Shown here: one piece after another, positions 26,489 through 36,656 of the stretch | Layout of the letters: the number at the start of each line of letters is the position of its first letter | Numbering within the stretch: position 1 is the first letter of the stretch | From: Bog-473 sp963850095 | GTDB lineage: Bacteria > Actinomycetota > Acidimicrobiia > Acidimicrobiales > RAAP-2 | Direction: 5' to 3' | Assembly (NCBI GenBank): GCA_963850095.1 | Contig: CAWKJX010000008.1 | Span: forward strand, 186,001-250,000 | DNA: 64,000 bases | Program-made: the position numbers and the translations under genes | Notes under the pieces: generated by a model | What the model saw: only the letters and a program-made list of their open reading frames with translations | Database searches by the model: none | What the model was told of the DNA's origin: nothing

Positions 26489-27293
26489 GTGACCACCCCT
26501 CTCGACCCGGCCGAACTCGGCTATCGCAACCTGATCGCCTTCAGCCGGGCGGTGACCCACTGGAGTTCCTGGGGCGCGCTCGAGGAGTCGGACGGTTTCG
26601 TGCTCTGCGCCGGCGGCAGCTGGATCCCCCTCGTCGGCAACGCGGCCTATCGCACCGACACCTCCGTCGACCCGGCCGAGCTCATCACCCGGGCCCGGGC
26701 CTTCTTCGCCGGGGTGGGGACGAGGCTTCAGCATCAAGGTGCGGGACAACGGCGAGGACGACGAACTGCGCCAGGCCTGCCTGGCCGCCGGGATCGAAGC
26801 CTTCGGGGAGACGGCCCCGCAGATGCTCGTCCGCCAACCACTGCCCGATCCGCCGCCGCCCCCGGGCGTCACCGTGCGCCCGGTCGACGACGAGGACGGC
26901 CTGCGCGCCTTCGTCGCCGTCAACGCGGAGGCGTACGGAACCTACGGCCTGCCGCCCGAGGAAGTGGACGTGACCTTCAACGACGCGGCGCGGGTGCTGG
27001 CCGACCCCGCCTGCCACATGATGATCGCCGCCCGGGACGCCACGCCCGTGGCCACCGCCATGCTCTACGAGAGCGATGGTGTGGCCAGCGTGCAGTGGGT
27101 CGGGACCGTCCCGGCCGCCCGCCGGAGCGGCCTGGGCGCGCTCGTCACCACCGTGGTCACCAACCTCGCCTTCACCCGGGGCGCGTCCTCGGTCACGCTG
27201 CAGGCCTCACCGATGGGTGCGCCCGTCTACCTCGCGCTCGGCTACGAGACCCTGTACAACTTCGCCGAGCACGTCGTCTGGAACAGCGGCTGA
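26489..27293 (+). pseudogene. GNAT-family N-acetyltransferase, one-base frameshift
   Basis: The frame opened by GTG 26489 reads a coherent N-terminal domain (Y-R-N-L-I-A-F-S-R-A-V-T-H-W) to A-R-A-F-F-A-G. Removing one G from the G-rich run at 26711-26719 joins it to R-G-F-S-I-K-V-R-D-N-G-E-D-D. This continues into a GNAT domain with the acetyl-CoA region V-G-T-V-P-A-A-R-R-S-G-L-G-A and Y-L-A-L-G-Y-E. The full product would be about 267 residues. An isolated 184-residue reading from 26739 would lack the N-terminal part. The substrate is unknown. Confidence 0.75.
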
Positions 27294-27313
27294 AGAAGGC
27301 GCCGGCGCGGAAC

Positions 27314-27823
27314 TCAGCGCCGCAGCAGCAGGCCCCGTACATAGGCCGCCTGCCCGGCGTGCTGGAGGCAGTCGTCGACAATACTGACCAGCCGGACCCC
27401 CATGGTCACCGGAGGGTCCCAGCGCGTGTCCACCACGCGGTCGAGGTCGTCCGCCGACAGCCCCTCGAGCATGACATTCGTCCGGGCGTCGACGGCGGCC
27501 AGGTAGTCGAGCAGGACGCCGGCGTTCTCGGGGTTGACCGAGCGCACCTCGTCGGGGCCGTGCCCATAGCCCGTGTTGGACGGGTCGGGCTCGAGCCCGC
27601 AGCGCTTGGCCCACGGCCCGTTCACCCAGAGCTGGTCGGTCTCGAGCAGCTCGGCCACGTGGTGATCCTGGACCCGGGTCAGGTGCCAGATCAGCCACCC
27701 GACGGGGTTGGCCGCGGGCGCGGGCACCCAGGTCAGCTGTTCGGGATCGAGCCCGTCGACCGCGGCATCGGCCAGGGGCGGAACACGGCCGTAGAGCTCG
27801 AGCAGGAGGTCGGGAAGGTCCAT
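27314..27823 (-). CDS. DinB-family protein (DUF664-like)
   Basis: A 169-residue four-helix DinB-type protein. The metal-binding His candidates are in W-H-L-T-R-V-Q-D-H-H and D-C-L-Q-H-A-G-Q-A-A-Y. The family covers bacillithiol/mycothiol-dependent transferases and proteins of unknown role. The start is ATG 27823. It lies tail-to-tail with the GNAT gene. A second DinB protein of a different subtype is encoded at 29859-30440. Confidence 0.82.
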   Translation of the reverse strand: MDLPDLLLELYGRVPPLADAAVDGLDPEQLTWVPAPAANPVGWLIWHLTRVQDHHVAELLETDQLWVNGPWAKRCGLEPDPSNTGYGHGPDEVRSVNPENAGVLLDYLAAVDARTNVMLEGLSADDLDRVVDTRWDPPVTMGVRLVSIVDDCLQHAGQAAYVRGLLLRR

Positions 27824-27868
27824 GGAGGCAAGGTTAGGGACTCGGCCCGGGCCGCCGGCACGTCGAGC

Positions 27869-28662
27869 TCACGGCCCCCCGGCCAGCTCGACGTCCCCTT
27901 CCTGAATGTCGTAGCGCGCCTTGGCCGTGTAGGCCACCAGCACCACCACGATCACCGTCAGGACCAGCGCCGTGGGGCCGTTGCCGAAGCCCAGGCCGCT
28001 GGTGGCCTGGCCCTTGCTGAAGTAGTCGGCGAACGACGCCCCCACCGGGCGGGTCAGCACATAGGCGAACCAGAAGGCGAAGATGGCGTTGAAGCGGAGG
28101 AACTTCCAGCCGACCCAGGGAATCAGAATGAAGCCGCAGAAGAAGATGGCCGACGACAGGTAGCCCAGTCCCAGCGTGCTGGCGGTGAAGTCCCCCACCG
28201 CGGTGCCCAGCGCAAAGGTGGCGAAGACCGTGGCCCAGTAGAACATTCTCCCGCCGGCTCGTCGTGATGCTGTGGATGTCAAGCGTGTGCTCACTGTGGT
28301 CCCACCAGGACGAAGACGACGGCCAGCACGACGACCCAGAAGACCGTGGTCACCGAGTACGGCAGACCGAATCCCTTGTGCATGATGTCCGCCGCACCCG
28401 TCCCGGCGGTGGCGATGGCCAGCGCCAGGTACCAGTAGGGGACGGCGTGGTAGCGGCGTGTCCGGAACTGGAGGTAGAGGGCGGAGCAGAAGAGCGCCAC
28501 CTCCACCAGGAACCCGACGCTCAGGCTGACCGTCGAGAGCCAGTCCGAGATGGCCTCGCCGGCGGCCGTCGTGGCGATCTTGATGACCCAGAACAGCGCG
28601 GTGACCTCGGGCACCTTGGCGGCCACGGGTTGCTGGGTGAACGCACGGAGCAGGGAACGCAC
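27869..28662 (-). pseudogene. COG4705-type membrane-anchored protein split by two one-base insertions
   Basis: The minus strand carries two overlapping halves of one protein. The first (from 28662) reads K-V-P-E-V-T-A-L-F-W-V-I-K and four hydrophobic segments. The second (to 27869) reads F-Y-W-A-T-V-F-A-T-F-A-L-G-T-A and more segments. In the third frame between them lies W-D-H-S-E-H-T-L-D-I-H-S-I-T-T-S-R-R-E, the expected linker of the family. One extra base near 28305 and one near 28246 therefore break a gene of about 260 residues. The family is an integral membrane protein of unknown function. Confidence 0.75.
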
Positions 28663-28761
28663 GGTGGAGGGACCTCGGGGCGGAAGTGTGGTGGAACGGG
28701 CGGACCAGGCGGGCGCCGGGCCCGGTCGGAATCGGGTGCGACTATACCCGGTATGCCAGGT

Positions 28762-29814
28762 TCATCCCGGCGCCACCGGGAGCCCCCCTTGCGCCGCCGA
28801 GCGGTAGGCGGCGTCGACCAGGCGGTGGGCGTGCACGGCCTCGGCCAGGCTCGGCTCGGGCGGGCCTCCCGCCGCCACGGCGTCGAGGAAGTCCCGGTCC
28901 GCCTCCACGTAGGCCCGCAGCGCCAGCCCGGTCTCGTCGTCGGCCAGCGGGAGCGCGTCGACCCACTCGGGCGACGGGCAGTCGCGCACCTCCTTGGCCT
29001 CCGACGTCTGAATGTGCAACGGGCCGCGGAACTCGTTGCTCAGCCGCACCATGCCCTCGCGGCAGAACACCTCGATGCGCCGTGTCGAGCCGCGGCTCAT
29101 GATGTCGTGCCACACACTGGTCAGCTGCGCCTCGAAGCCCGAGGCGAAGGACAGCGTCACCGCAGCCAGATCCTCCACTCCGGCGTGACCGGCGAAGTTG
29201 GCCGTGCGCGCCGACACCTGGTTCACCTCACCAAAGCAGAAACGCAGGATGTCGACGTCGTGGATGGAGTGCTCAATGAGGCATCCCCCACCCGCCTGCG
29301 CCACGTCGGCCCGCCACTGCGACGCGTAGTGGCCTCGTATGGGGAAGAACTGGTCGTCCCGGAAGATGGCCGTCATGGGTTCGCCCAGGGTCCCGCCCTG
29401 CACGATGTCGCGCAGAGCCCGAAAGACGGGGGCGCTGCGCAGCACCAGCCCGCACTGGCTGGGCACACCGGCGGCGTCTGCCGCCTCGGCCAACTCCAGC
29501 GCCCCGGCCAGGTCGGTGGCCAGCGGCTTCTCGCAGAAGACGGCCCGGCCCGCCACGACGGCGGCGTCGACCGCCGCCCGGTGGGCCGACGTCGGCGTGC
29601 ACACCCAGACCACGTCGACGCGCGCGGCCACCTCGGCCGCGTCGGCCACCACGTCACCGCCCACCGCCCCGGCGAACCCCCGCGCCCGCCGCTCGTCGGC
29701 GTCGTGCACGGCCACGACGGCGGCGTCGACCACCCCGGCGTCGATCATCGCCTTGAGGCCCAGCCCGTGGCACCAGGCGATGAGGCCGGACCCGACAAAG
29801 CCGATGCGCAGCAC
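28762..29814 (-). CDS. Gfo/Idh/MocA family oxidoreductase
   Basis: A 350-residue protein with Rossmann motif I-G-F-V-G-S-G-L-I-A-W, loop C-E-K-P-L-A-T-D, and substrate-domain G-G-G-C-L-I-E-H-S-I-H-D-V-D-I-L-R. It is a likely NAD(P)-dependent sugar or inositol-type dehydrogenase, differing clearly from the homologue at 22598-23695. The GTG at 29814 opens directly into the first beta strand. It is followed on the same strand by the membrane protein across 99 bp. The substrate is unknown. Confidence 0.88.
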   Translation of the reverse strand: MLRIGFVGSGLIAWCHGLGLKAMIDAGVVDAAVVAVHDADERRARGFAGAVGGDVVADAAEVAARVDVVWVCTPTSAHRAAVDAAVVAGRAVFCEKPLATDLAGALELAEAADAAGVPSQCGLVLRSAPVFRALRDIVQGGTLGEPMTAIFRDDQFFPIRGHYASQWRADVAQAGGGCLIEHSIHDVDILRFCFGEVNQVSARTANFAGHAGVEDLAAVTLSFASGFEAQLTSVWHDIMSRGSTRRIEVFCREGMVRLSNEFRGPLHIQTSEAKEVRDCPSPEWVDALPLADDETGLALRAYVEADRDFLDAVAAGGPPEPSLAEAVHAHRLVDAAYRSAAQGGLPVAPG

Positions 29815-29858
29815 GCCCGGGGAGACTAATGACCTTGGGCGGCTGCGCCCGAACGTGC

Positions 29859-30440
29859 TCAGCCCGACGGTCTCCAGGGCGTCACCCAGCCGTCGTCGGG
29901 CCAGCCCTCGGCGGCGGCCATCAGGGGGCCGCTCAGGGCGCCGTCGACCGCCTCCCTGATGAGGTCTGCGTGGCCGGCGTGCCGTGCCGTTTCCTCGATC
30001 AGATGGAGCAGCACCCAGCGCGCCGTGCACCCCTCGGCAGGAAACCACGGAGCGTCGGGCAGCGGGACGAGCCGGCCCAGGTCCTCGATGGACCCGGCGA
30101 TCCGGTCCGTCTCGGCCGCCGCCGCGGCGTAGCCGGCCAACGCGTCGGGCAGGGTCTCACCGTCGTCGAGTCCGAAGCTGCCCAAGTAGTCGGCCATTGC
30201 CGTGCCCTGGTCGGCGTCGCCCTCGGTCGTTCGCTCCTCCAGGCGTGCCGCCCAGCCCCGCTCGCTGTAGGCCAGGTGTTTCACCAGGCCACCCGCGCTC
30301 AACGAGCTCGGGATCGGCGTCAGGCGCGCCTGCTGCTCTGTCAACCCGAAGCAGGCGGTGCGCACCGCCTCGCGCTGGTGGGCAAGGAAGGCCAAGAGGC
30401 CGTCCAATTCGCCCGTGACCGGTCGTGTGTGCATCGGCAT
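29859..30440 (-). CDS. DinB-family protein (DUF664 type)
   Basis: A 193-residue protein of the DinB/DUF664 group. It contains L-V-K-H-L-A-Y-S-E-R-G-W, a mid-helix W-V-L-L-H-L-I-E-E-T-A-R-H-A-G-H-A-D-L-I-R-E and the final G-W-V-T-P-W-R-P. The three His positions typical of the metal site are present. ATG 30440 or ATG 30434 may be the start. It is the gene before the Gfo/Idh/MocA gene on the same strand with a 44-bp gap, so the two may be co-transcribed. Confidence 0.82.
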   Translation of the reverse strand: MPMHTRPVTGELDGLLAFLAHQREAVRTACFGLTEQQARLTPIPSSLSAGGLVKHLAYSERGWAARLEERTTEGDADQGTAMADYLGSFGLDDGETLPDALAGYAAAAAETDRIAGSIEDLGRLVPLPDAPWFPAEGCTARWVLLHLIEETARHAGHADLIREAVDGALSGPLMAAAEGWPDDGWVTPWRPSG

Positions 30441-30546
30441 GCGGTCATATTGCCCGGGTGGTGTTCGGGCTTGCGGAAACCCCCCGCGCCGACCCGGGTG
30501 AAGAGGTCGCCGCCGCCCCCTCCCGTTCCCCTCGGAACCCGGAGGG

Positions 30547-31191
30547 CTACCCGGACCCGCCCAGCGCCGCCACGAAGCGCGACGCCACCAAGGCCAACAG
30601 GGCGATCTCGTGGCGCTCCCGGCGCCGAATGGCCGCCTCGCGCCCGCCGCAGACCGTCAGCCCCGTCCCGGCCACCGGCTCCACGAACACGCCCGACCCC
30701 GTGGTGGCGTGGGCCGGATCCGCCCCGCTCTGCGCTCCCGCGGCGAAGGCGGCCACCCACTGCACCGTGGGCACCTCACCGTGCACCTCTTCGAAGCGGG
30801 TGAACCCGTCGTCGGCCAGTGCCAGCCAGGACAGAGCGAACAGCTCCCTCAGGCGCCCGGTGAGCGCCGCCATCGCCGCCGGCGGCGTGCTGGCCTGCAA
30901 AATCACGGTGGCGGCGTCGAGCACGGTGTCCTCCCGGTCGGGCGAATGGCCCGCGAGCGCGGTGACCTCCTCCACACCCGCCCCCGGCACGTTGCGCACG
31001 CCCCGCACCATGGCGTCGACGGCCTCGGCGGCGTCGGGTAGCTCGACCACCAGTTCGTCGATGGCCACCCCGGCTTCGCGCTCGAGCACCTCGAGCCCGA
31101 CCACGTTGCCGTGCACCGCACCGATTTCGGCGGCCACCGCTCCGAGCACCCCTGGCGCGTCGGGCAGCCAAATGCGCAGCCGGGCCAGCAC
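30547..31191 (-). CDS. ACT-domain protein, last gene of ATP-grasp operon
   Basis: The 214-residue protein begins with an ACT-like fold (R-L-R-I-W-L-P-D-A-P-G-V-L-G-A-V-A-A-E-I-G). This suggests amino-acid or small-ligand sensing. The remainder (from about residue 95) is of unknown type and may be GAF-like. The GTG start is 3 bp after the transglutaminase stop, so it is the fourth gene of the ATP-grasp/alpha-E/transglutaminase operon. I do not know this gene as a regular member of that operon type. Confidence 0.75.
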   Translation of the reverse strand: MLARLRIWLPDAPGVLGAVAAEIGAVHGNVVGLEVLEREAGVAIDELVVELPDAAEAVDAMVRGVRNVPGAGVEEVTALAGHSPDREDTVLDAATVILQASTPPAAMAALTGRLRELFALSWLALADDGFTRFEEVHGEVPTVQWVAAFAAGAQSGADPAHATTGSGVFVEPVAGTGLTVCGGREAAIRRRERHEIALLALVASRFVAALGGSG

Positions 31192-31194
31192 GGC

Positions 31195-32037
31195 TCAGGT
31201 GGTCCTGGTCATGCGGACCGCCACCCGCATGCTGTTCTCGGCGTTGCCGCCGTAAATGCCCTTCACCGGCGGGACGTCCGAGTAGTCCCGCCCGCGCCCG
31301 ACGGCGACGTGGCGCTCCCCCACCTCGAGGTCGTTGGTCGGGTCGTAGCCCCACCACTTGCCCGTCCAGACCTCGACCCAGGCGTGGCTCTCGCCGGTGA
31401 TCTCTTCGCCGATGGTGGCGTCGGGCTCGGGATGGAAATAGCCCGACACGTACCGGCTCGGGATCCCGGCCGAGCGGATGAGGGCCAGCGAGAGGTGCGC
31501 GAAGTCCTGGCACACCCCGGCCGCGTCGGCGTAGGCCTCGTTGGCCGACGTGTGCACGCTGGTCACGCCGCGCTGGTACTGCAATGCCTCATGGGTCCAG
31601 GCGAAAATGCGCCGGGCCGTCTCGAGCGGGCGGCCGCCGTTCAACCCGGCCGCCACCTCCACCAGCTCGGGGCCGGGAGCCGTGTACAGCCGGTGCGACA
31701 CGTAGTCGGCCATGGTCAGCGACGCGTCGCCGACCTCGGACCAGTCGCAGTCTTCGGGCTCCTCCGCACCGTGCGTGTCCACCAGCGAGTTGCCGGTGAT
31801 GGAGAGCACCTCGTGGCGGCGGTCCACGTTGAAGGCCACCACGTGGCTGCCCCAGTAGTCGACGTAGGGGTACTGCTGGGCGCCGGGGAGCGTGACGATC
31901 CTCGTCTCGAGCGCGGTCTGGCGGAGCTCGGTACGCGGTGTGAGGCGGACCTCGTTGTACGACGCGCGCGCCGGGGCGTCGTAGTCGAAGCGCGTCTCGT
32001 GCGACACCCGCAACCTCCAGCCGCCGCCCCTGATCAC
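31195..32037 (-). CDS. Transglutaminase-like protein with Bact_transglu_N domain
   Basis: A 280-residue protein. The N-terminal region (L-R-V-S-H-E-T-R-F-D-Y-D) matches the bacterial transglutaminase-like N domain. The catalytic triad is visible as Cys in G-V-C-Q-D-F-A-H, His in G-E-S-H-A-W-V-E-V-W and Asp in W-G-Y-D-P-T-N-D. Such proteins probably act as peptidases or amide-bond transferases. GTG 32037 is chosen because it overlaps the upstream stop (GTGA), with an ORF extension beyond lying inside the alpha-E gene. It is third in the operon. Confidence 0.9.
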   Translation of the reverse strand: MIRGGGWRLRVSHETRFDYDAPARASYNEVRLTPRTELRQTALETRIVTLPGAQQYPYVDYWGSHVVAFNVDRRHEVLSITGNSLVDTHGAEEPEDCDWSEVGDASLTMADYVSHRLYTAPGPELVEVAAGLNGGRPLETARRIFAWTHEALQYQRGVTSVHTSANEAYADAAGVCQDFAHLSLALIRSAGIPSRYVSGYFHPEPDATIGEEITGESHAWVEVWTGKWWGYDPTNDLEVGERHVAVGRGRDYSDVPPVKGIYGGNAENSMRVAVRMTRTT

Positions 32038-32981
32038 CCGCCCCCACCCCCGCGCCGCCACTGGGTCGGCAGGTCCTGGGCGAAGTAACGGGCCGTCACG
32101 GCGTCGCTTACGGCGGAAATCGAGGACTGCAGGCGTTCAAGCCGCGTCTCGAGCCCCCGGGCCAGGGTTGCCGGCGCCGAGTACTCCAACTCGGCCCGGG
32201 CCAGGCCGACCAGGCCCCGGGCGTCCTCCCAGGTCCCGTCGCGCCCGGCGTTGATTTGGTCCAGGCACTCCTCGGCCAGGGTCAGGGAGGCGAAGGCCGA
32301 GCGCGGGAAGAGCCGGTCGCGCAGGAGGAAGTCGAGCACCCGGCCCCGTTCCACCACGCCCTGGGACAGGCGCAGGTAGGGCTCGTAGCCTCCGCACGAG
32401 CGCAGCAGCATGACGAGCCCGCTGTCGTGCACCTCGTCGAAGGCCACTGTGGCCAGCTGCCGCGCCACCACGTCGGTGCGCTCCAGGCAACGGCCGAGCG
32501 TGAAGAACAGCCACGTCTGGTCCCGGCTCATCATGGTGTCGGCCAGGCCCATCATGCCGGCGCACTGGGTCTTGACGAACGAGAGATAGATAGCGGGCCC
32601 GGCAAACCGCGTGGCCTCCCACTGGGCCGGCAGTTGGGCCCAGGTGGCGTTGATGTGCTCCCAGAACTCGACCGGCACGACGTGGCGCACGGCCCGGGTG
32701 TTCTCGCGCGCCGCGGCCAGGGCGCCGGCGATGGACGACCGGTGGTCGGGATCGGTGGCCAGGCGCTCCGTGGCTTGCCACAGCGTCTCGCTGCCGCTGT
32801 CGGGCAGGCCCATGACCGCGAGCAGGCGGCGGGCCGCGTTGGATCCCTCGACGTCGCTCTGCTCCAGGGCCTGGTACACCGAGACGTCCAAAATGCGAGC
32901 CGTGCCCTCGGCCCGCTCCACGTAGCGGCCCACCCAGAAGATCGACTCGGCCACCCGGCTCAGCAGAGCCCGCGTCGTCAC
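32034..32981 (-). CDS. Alpha-E domain protein (DUF403)
   Basis: A 315-residue all-helical alpha-E protein. It opens L-L-S-R-V-A-E-S-I-F-W-V-G-R-Y-V-E-R-A-E-G-T-A-R, which is diagnostic for the family. It always travels with a circularly permuted ATP-grasp enzyme, as here. It overlaps the upstream ATP-grasp stop and the downstream transglutaminase start by 4 bp each. The biochemical role is unproven; it is thought to assist peptide or amide ligation. Confidence 0.93.
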   Translation of the reverse strand: MTTRALLSRVAESIFWVGRYVERAEGTARILDVSVYQALEQSDVEGSNAARRLLAVMGLPDSGSETLWQATERLATDPDHRSSIAGALAAARENTRAVRHVVPVEFWEHINATWAQLPAQWEATRFAGPAIYLSFVKTQCAGMMGLADTMMSRDQTWLFFTLGRCLERTDVVARQLATVAFDEVHDSGLVMLLRSCGGYEPYLRLSQGVVERGRVLDFLLRDRLFPRSAFASLTLAEECLDQINAGRDGTWEDARGLVGLARAELEYSAPATLARGLETRLERLQSSISAVSDAVTARYFAQDLPTQWRRGGGGG

Positions 32982-34570
32982 GATCGGCCTCCCGCCGGTC
33001 CGGACTGCTGCTGCTGTTGTTGCTGCACGCCCTGCTCGGGGTCGACCAGCGGCCCGGCGTCCATGGGCGGCCCGGCCAGGAGTGGGATCGCCTGGCGCGG
33101 GGGCAGCACGGGCATGGACAGGCCGCCGCCCACCACCCAGGTGTCCTTGGACCCGCCTCCCTGCGACGAGTTGACGACGAGCCCGCCCTCCTGGAGCGCC
33201 ACCCGGGTCAGGCCGCCGGGCAACACCCAGATCTCCTCACCGTCGTTGACCACGAAGGGACGCAGGTCGACATGGCGGCGCACCATGCCGTGGTCGACCC
33301 AGGTCGGCGACGTCGACAACGCCACCACCCGCTGGGCGATCCACGCCCGCGGGTCCGCCTCCACGTCCACCGCCAGCTCGTCGAGCTCGGCTCCCGCGGC
33401 CGCCGGGCCGATGACGAGGCCCTTGCCGCCCGACCCGTCCACCCGCTTGAACACCAGCTCGTCCCGCCGGGCCAACGCCTCCTTGCGCACACCGGCGTCG
33501 ACCAGGTGCATGGTTTCGACGTTGTGCAGCAAAGGGTCCTCACCCAGGTAGTAGCGGATCATCGCCGGCACGTAGCTGTAGACGAGCTTGTCGTCGGCCA
33601 CGCCGTTGCCCACGCCGTTGGCGATGGTGACCCGGCCCGCCCGCGCCGCATTGACCACGCCCGGACAGCCGACCAACGAATCGGGCCTGAACTGCAGGGG
33701 GTCGAGGTAGTCGTCGTCGATGCGCCGGTAGATGACGTGCACCGGGACTTCGCCCTCGGTGGTGCGCAGGAAGATGTCGGTGCCGTGGCAGATCAGGTCA
33801 CGTCCCTCCACCAGGTGCACGCCCATGAGGCGGGCCAGCAGGGCGTGCTCGTAGAAGGCCGAGTTGTGCACGCCCGGTGTCAGCACGACCACCGTGGGGT
33901 CCTGCACCGAGGTCGGGGCCGCCCGGCGCAGGGCGTTGATCAGGCGGGCCGGGTAGTCGGTCACCATCCGGATCGGCTGGCCCCAGAACAGCTCGGGCAG
34001 CACGCGCTCCATGGCGGCCCGGTTGGCCAACACGTAGCTGACCCCGGAGGGACTGCGCAGGTTGTCCTCCAGCACCCGGAACTCACCGTCCTCGTCGCGG
34101 ATGACGTCGATGCCGGCCACGTGGATGCGCACCCCGTTGGGAGGCGACAACCCGAAGGCGGCCCGGACGAAGCCGGGTGAGCTGGTGATGACCTCGTGGG
34201 GGATGAGGCCGTCGCTCACAATGCGAGCGGCGCCGTAGACGTCGGCCAGGAACATCTCGAGCGCCCGCACCCGCTGGGCCACGCCGGCGGAGACGGTGGC
34301 CCACTCGTCGGCCGTGAAGATGCGGGGCACCACGTCGAGGGGGAAGGGTCGCTCTTCCCCGTCGAGGTCGAACGTCACCCCCTGGTCCATGAAGGCCCGG
34401 GCCAGGCGGGAGGCCCGGGCCGAGACGTCCTCGGGACCCATCTGGGAAAGCGACGAGGCGACGGCGACGCAGGGGTCACGGGCGCCGCCGGACCGGTCGA
34501 TCATTTCGTCGAACGCCTCACGGGTGAGGCCGCCCGCCCCCTCGCCGTAGTGCTCGAACAGGTCTGCCAC
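32978..34570 (-). CDS. Circularly permuted type 2 ATP-grasp protein
   Basis: A 530-residue protein of the DUF404/DUF407 circularly permuted ATP-grasp family. It contains D-V-Y-G-A-A-R-I-V, D-V-I-R-D-E-D-G-E-F-R-V-L-E-D-N-L-R-S-P-S-G and the nucleotide-binding S-G-G-K-G-L-V-I-G-P. The predicted activity is ATP-dependent carboxylate-amine ligation, possibly making or modifying a peptide. The C-terminus carries a run of seven Gln encoded by a CAG/CAA repeat, likely length-variable. It is the first gene of the four-gene operon and faces the methyltransferase at 34706. Confidence 0.93.
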   Translation of the reverse strand: MADLFEHYGEGAGGLTREAFDEMIDRSGGARDPCVAVASSLSQMGPEDVSARASRLARAFMDQGVTFDLDGEERPFPLDVVPRIFTADEWATVSAGVAQRVRALEMFLADVYGAARIVSDGLIPHEVITSSPGFVRAAFGLSPPNGVRIHVAGIDVIRDEDGEFRVLEDNLRSPSGVSYVLANRAAMERVLPELFWGQPIRMVTDYPARLINALRRAAPTSVQDPTVVVLTPGVHNSAFYEHALLARLMGVHLVEGRDLICHGTDIFLRTTEGEVPVHVIYRRIDDDYLDPLQFRPDSLVGCPGVVNAARAGRVTIANGVGNGVADDKLVYSYVPAMIRYYLGEDPLLHNVETMHLVDAGVRKEALARRDELVFKRVDGSGGKGLVIGPAAAGAELDELAVDVEADPRAWIAQRVVALSTSPTWVDHGMVRRHVDLRPFVVNDGEEIWVLPGGLTRVALQEGGLVVNSSQGGGSKDTWVVGGGLSMPVLPPRQAIPLLAGPPMDAGPLVDPEQGVQQQQQQQSGPAGGRS

Positions 34571-34705
34571 GGGTGCCAGGGTGCCATTCTCGTGTTACGC
34601 CGTCATTTCGCAGCAGCGAAGAGCCGGTGACGCCGCCCGCCTGAGCCCCATCCATAAACGAGAGCACTTACCTAAAACCGGCCCCTGAAACCGTCGGCCA
34701 GACTC

Positions 34706-35512
34706 GTGGGCGTGGAGATCGACGATCGGGTGCGCCGGCACTACGAGGCCACGGACGAGGACACCCGGCTCTGGCGAAATGGGCGGGGCACGCTGACCCG
34801 GCTCCGGACCTGGGACATCTTCGATCGCTTCCTGCCCGACTCGGGCCGCATCGTCGACATAGGCGGTGGCCCCGGGGTCCACGCCGCGCACCTGGCCGGG
34901 GCGGGCTACGACGTCGTGCTGGTCGACCCGCTGGGTCGCCACGTCGAGGCGGCGCGCCATCGGGCCGGGCAGGGGGCGCCCTTCGAGGTCCGGCTGGGGG
35001 ACGCCCGAGAGCTCCCGCTACCCGATGCCAGCTGTGACGCGGCCCTCGTGATGGGCCCGCTCTACCACCTCGCGCTGGCCCGTGACCGCCGGCTCGCCCT
35101 CGAAGAAGCCCACCGGGTGCTGCGCCCCTGCGGCGTGCTCCTGGCCGAGGTCATCTGCCGGCACGCCTGGGTGCTCGATGCCACCATGAAGGATCTCCTG
35201 GGCGAGCCGGGGATCTTCGAGGTCTTCGCCCACAACATTGCGACCGGGCTGAGCCAGTTCGACGAAGACGTCCGCGAGGGTGTCTTCTGGGGTTACTTCC
35301 ATCGCATCGACGAACTCGGAGCCGAGCTCGAAGGAGCGGGGTTCAGCGTGAGCACGCTCGTCGCCGTCGAGGGGTTCGGGTGGGTGTTGGGCGATCTCGA
35401 CCGGCACATGGAAGATCCCGAGCGGCTGCTGCGTGTCCTCGCGCTCTGCGAGTCGGAACCGTCGATGCTGGGCTGCTCCGCCCACGTGATCGGCGTGGCC
35501 GTTCGCCCATGA
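34706..35512 (+). CDS. Class I SAM-dependent methyltransferase
   Basis: A 268-residue methyltransferase with I-V-D-I-G-G-G-P-G-V-H-A as motif I, V-V-L-V-D-P-L as acidic strand and C-D-A-A-L-V-M-G-P-L-Y-H-L as motif IV region. The start is GTG 34706, with an alternative GTG two codons later. It is divergent from the ATP-grasp operon across 135 bp. The substrate is unknown. The M-G-P-L-Y-H-L segment is common in small-molecule methyltransferases. Confidence 0.85.
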   Translation: MGVEIDDRVRRHYEATDEDTRLWRNGRGTLTRLRTWDIFDRFLPDSGRIVDIGGGPGVHAAHLAGAGYDVVLVDPLGRHVEAARHRAGQGAPFEVRLGDARELPLPDASCDAALVMGPLYHLALARDRRLALEEAHRVLRPCGVLLAEVICRHAWVLDATMKDLLGEPGIFEVFAHNIATGLSQFDEDVREGVFWGYFHRIDELGAELEGAGFSVSTLVAVEGFGWVLGDLDRHMEDPERLLRVLALCESEPSMLGCSAHVIGVAVRP

Positions 35513-35614
35513 ACCCGCGGGATTCGGGCTAAACCGACCCGTGAAGCGTTTTCAAAATGGCCCATCGGATCCGTCGTCCCGCCCACCAAGAGCCGGGCAC
35601 GAACCCCCAAGCCG

Positions 35615-36610
<996 letters not shown>

Positions 36611-36656
36611 GGGGATGTGTCCTCTTCCTTCTCTCTCTCTACCAACTACTGACTGA

